From the NCBI GenBank assembly GCA_009937085.1, contig JAACDD010000001.1, forward strand, positions 1 through 13,968: a DNA stretch of 13,968 nt. Direction: 5' to 3'. A program made the translations under genes and the position numbers. The notes beneath the pieces are model-generated. The model saw only the letters and a program-made list of their open reading frames with translations. It ran no database searches and had not been told where the DNA came from. Origin of the DNA: Bacteroidota bacterium (lineage in GTDB: Bacteria > Bacteroidota > Bacteroidia > Flavobacteriales > Flavobacteriaceae). This document shows, one piece after another, positions 11,899-13,968 of this stretch (the first letter of the stretch is position 1; each line of letters opens with the position of its first letter).

Positions 11899-13287
11899 CT
11901 ACTCAAAAATAAAGCGCATGCGCTCTTTGTCTTGATTCATAAACTCCAATTCGTAAATACTATCTTCGTCTAAAGCCAGTACATCATCGGTTGAGGCTAT
12001 GTCTTTACCGTTTACAGAAAGCAATACATCGCCTTCTTGTACACCACGGCGATACAAGCGTCCGTTCTGTACGGCAGCTACGTGCACGCCTTCGCTGAGG
12101 TCTAATTTTTTAGCTTCCTTTTTAGTGAGTTCACGCAATCGCATCCCGTAGTAATTTATAAAAGGGGTACGTTTTAGTTCCACAGAAAGTGTTTTTTCTT
12201 CCCCGTTGCGTAAAAAAGTCACATTCACACGGTCGCCAGGGCGTTTTGAGCCCAAATAACCTGTCAGGTCAGCAAACTTCCGAATGGGGGCTTCGTTAAT
12301 TTTAATAATGACATCCTCTTCTTGCATTCCAGCTTCTTTGGCACCCATGCTTTCTTCAAGCCCCGCAACATAGAACCCTTCGGTTTCTTCAATGCCGAGT
12401 TCCTCGGCTATGCGCGCGTCAAGTCCATTTCCAGTAACACCCAACAATGCTTTTTGTACGTTTCCGAATTCGACAATATCCTCGTAGATTTTACGCGCCA
12501 TGTTGCTGGGAACTGCAAACGAATACCCAATAAATGTTCCCATACCGTTACTGGTAATGGCTGTGTTGATACCAATTAAATCGCCGTCTAGATTTACCAA
12601 TGCGCCGCCGCTATTTCCAGAATTTACCGCCGCATCGGTTTGAATAAAGGATTGGTTTTTGGAATCGTAGCTGTTTAAGTCTCTTGATTTCGCACTGATA
12701 ATACCCGCTGTTACGGTCGAATTAAGGTTATATGGATTGCCTACGGCCAATACCCATTCGCCAATGCGGGTCAGATCTGAGTCTGCAAAACGCACATATG
12801 GAAACACTTGATTGCTATTAATACGAAGTACAGCAATGTCTGCACTTGGATCTGTGCCCACTAGTTCAGCGTCATATACTTTATTGTCGTTTGTAGTAAC
12901 TTCAATTTCAGATGCATTTTCAATTACGTGATTATTGGTGATGATATAGCCGTCTGAAGAAACAATAACACCCGATCCCATTCCAATTTTCGGGTATTCA
13001 CGCCGAGGCGAATTATAAAAAAACTCCCAAATATTATTGGGTTGTCTTGGGTTTCCAACACTTGTATTGGTAATATGGACCACGGCATCAATGGTTTTTT
13101 CTGCCGCTACCGTAAAATCGGTGCTCATGGCACTAACAGTTGTTGTTGGTACGCTAAAGCTTGTAGGCACTACTTGTGCTGTGCTTGTGGTGTAAACCGA
13201 ATTTTTTTCTTGGATACGACTAAATACCCATACAGCAACAAAGGCTGATACAAGCGCTATAATACTGGTTTTAAGAATCGATTTCAT
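11899..13287 (-). CDS. degP: DegP/HtrA-family periplasmic serine protease with two PDZ domains
   Basis: A 462-aa protein, usual for the family. The N-terminus (residues 6-22) is a signal anchor or signal peptide, followed by a Ser/Thr/Val-rich linker. Trypsin-like domain ~60-265 with catalytic His120 (IITNNHVIENA), Asp150 (GTDPSADIAVLRI) and Ser226 (DAAVNSGNSGGALVN). Two C-terminal PDZ-like regions follow: ~280-370 (LLGVTGNGLD ... AGMQEEDVIIKINEAPI ... GDRVNVTFLRNG) and ~380-462 (GVHVAAVQNGRLYRRGVQEGDVLLSVNGKDI). HtrA proteases degrade or refold misfolded envelope proteins, plausibly important in an organism exporting many surface proteins. The gene is divergent from dapF with a 199-nt gap; no clear TAnnTTTG box was found on its side. 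Confidence 0.96.
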   Translation of the reverse strand: MKSILKTSIIALVSAFVAVWVFSRIQEKNSVYTTSTAQVVPTSFSVPTTTVSAMSTDFTVAAEKTIDAVVHITNTSVGNPRQPNNIWEFFYNSPRREYPKIGMGSGVIVSSDGYIITNNHVIENASEIEVTTNDNKVYDAELVGTDPSADIAVLRINSNQVFPYVRFADSDLTRIGEWVLAVGNPYNLNSTVTAGIISAKSRDLNSYDSKNQSFIQTDAAVNSGNSGGALVNLDGDLIGINTAITSNGMGTFIGYSFAVPSNMARKIYEDIVEFGNVQKALLGVTGNGLDARIAEELGIEETEGFYVAGLEESMGAKEAGMQEEDVIIKINEAPIRKFADLTGYLGSKRPGDRVNVTFLRNGEEKTLSVELKRTPFINYYGMRLRELTKKEAKKLDLSEGVHVAAVQNGRLYRRGVQEGDVLLSVNGKDIASTDDVLALDEDSIYELEFMNQDKERMRFIFE

Positions 13288-13423
13288 CTATTTTAATTTT
13301 TAGGTTTTGGATGTAATACAACACATATGGTGCGTGTTTTTTTCTAAAATAAACTGCCCTTACAAGGGGTCAATAGCAATTATTTTCAATTTCACATTCA
13401 AATGTAAAGCAACTTATTGTGAG

Positions 13424-13440
13424 TTAAAAGTGCTTTAACG
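13424..13440 (+). other. Short inverted repeat upstream of dapF
   Basis: GTTAAA at 13424-13429 and TTTAAC at 13435-13440 with a 5-nt spacer (AGTGC), located ~35 nt upstream of the dapF -7 element. Possibly a regulator site; it may also be chance in AT-rich DNA. Confidence 0.3.
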
Positions 13441-13474
13441 CATTTTTAACAATAGCGCATCGTGGTAGAATAGT

Positions 13475-13482
13475 TATATTTG
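13475..13482 (+). promoter_or_regulatory. -7 promoter element of dapF
   Basis: TATATTTG is an exact match to the Bacteroidota housekeeping -7 consensus TAnnTTTG. It ends only 4 nt before the ATG, so the transcript should start at or very near the start codon (leaderless or nearly so). No convincing TTG/TTTG -33 box at 17-23 nt upstream. Confidence 0.65.
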
Positions 13483-13486
13483 CGCC

Positions 13487-13968
13487 ATGATTTTTTCGTT
13501 TGTAAAATATCAGGGAACAGGGAACGACTTTGTCATAGTCGACAACAGAGACAAGCAGTTTCCTATCGAAAACCACGGTGCTGTAGCCCAAATCTGTCAT
13601 CGAAACTTCGGTATTGGTGCTGATGGGTTTATAGCTATTGAGGAGGACGAAAGTTCAGATTTTTATATGCGTTACTTTAATGCCGATGGCTATGAGGGGA
13701 GTCTATGTGGAAACGGTTCGCGTTGCGCCATTCATTATGCCAAATCCTTGGGTCTAGCTGAGGGCAAAGTTGTTTTCCGTGCTGCTGATGGCTTGCATAA
13801 AGCACATTTTATAGCAGATGAAGTAGCACTAGAACTCCATACAGTATCAAATTGGGAACACCGCGAAGCGGATATTTTTTTAGACACGGGATCTCCGCAT
13901 CACGTGGTTTTTGTTTCAGATATACATGCTGTTGATGTGGCAATTACGGGTGCAAAAATTGCGCATGG
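13487..13968 (+). CDS. dapF: Diaminopimelate epimerase DapF (5' part, truncated by window end)
   Basis: The frame is open from ATG 13487 to the end of the window (160 full codons of a usual ~260), with no stop. DapF interconverts LL- and meso-diaminopimelate, the last steps towards lysine and peptidoglycan precursors, in the cytoplasm. Signatures: FVKYQGTGNDFVIVDNR (5-21), the Bacteroidota version of the N-terminal family motif; GIGADGFIAIE (42-52); FNADGYEGSLCGNGSRC (64-80), with Cys74 as the first catalytic cysteine; and DTGSPHHVVFV further on. The second catalytic cysteine lies beyond the window. The gene is divergent from the DegP-family gene. Confidence 0.96.
   Translation, partial: MIFSFVKYQGTGNDFVIVDNRDKQFPIENHGAVAQICHRNFGIGADGFIAIEEDESSDFYMRYFNADGYEGSLCGNGSRCAIHYAKSLGLAEGKVVFRAADGLHKAHFIADEVALELHTVSNWEHREADIFLDTGSPHHVVFVSDIHAVDVAITGAKIAH

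Noticed and set aside
12322..13248. Plus-strand open frames opposite the DegP-family gene
   Set aside because: Cys/His/Phe-rich antisense shadows of a strongly conserved protease.

Overview
The window looks like a chromosomal segment of a marine-type Bacteroidota bacterium, most likely Flavobacteriia. Evidence: two proteins carry C-terminal type IX secretion (T9SS) sorting domains, one carries a FISUMP domain, there is an ORF6N-domain protein, dapF is preceded by a TAnnTTTG -7 element, DNA is AT-rich with almost no Shine-Dalgarno sequences, and palindromic GTCATYCTGAACTTGTTTCAG-type repeats of a kind common in this phylum are present.

Region 1 (1-4703, + strand) is a run of exported proteins. 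It starts with the 3' end of a gene whose product is a paralogue of the next one (329-1084). Then come a 288-aa protein with a chitin-binding-like motif (1213-2079), a 701-aa beta-rich protein with a helical tail (2083-4188) and a small T9SS-sorted protein (4191-4703). The last three are separated by only 2-3 nt and look translationally coupled. Several modules resemble those of phage tail fibres, but the proteins whose N-termini are visible carry signal peptides.

Region 2 (4704-8040) starts with a decayed partial copy of a T9SS gene. The intact relative follows (5306-6208), then a 580-aa protein with four ~77-aa repeats and a C-terminal FISUMP domain. A 16-bp perfect intrinsic terminator at 7999-8034 closes it. 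The FISUMP C-terminus looks like a variable region of a diversity-generating retroelement target, but no reverse transcriptase or template repeat is in the window.

Region 3 (8041-11348) is repeat-rich accessory DNA. It has an exported thioredoxin-like protein, an unrecognised 221-aa protein and a GIY-YIG nuclease, spread among at least nine full copies of a 21-nt palindrome in both orientations. There are also half copies and one copy interrupted by a second hairpin family. The repeats supply the start region of the thioredoxin-like gene and the stop codons of the GIY-YIG and trmD genes.

Region 4 (10439-13968) is core genome: trmD (-), an ORF6N-domain protein (+), a DegP/HtrA protease (-) and the start of dapF (+, running off the window), divergent from the protease. 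No tRNA, rRNA, CRISPR array or complete IS transposase was seen.
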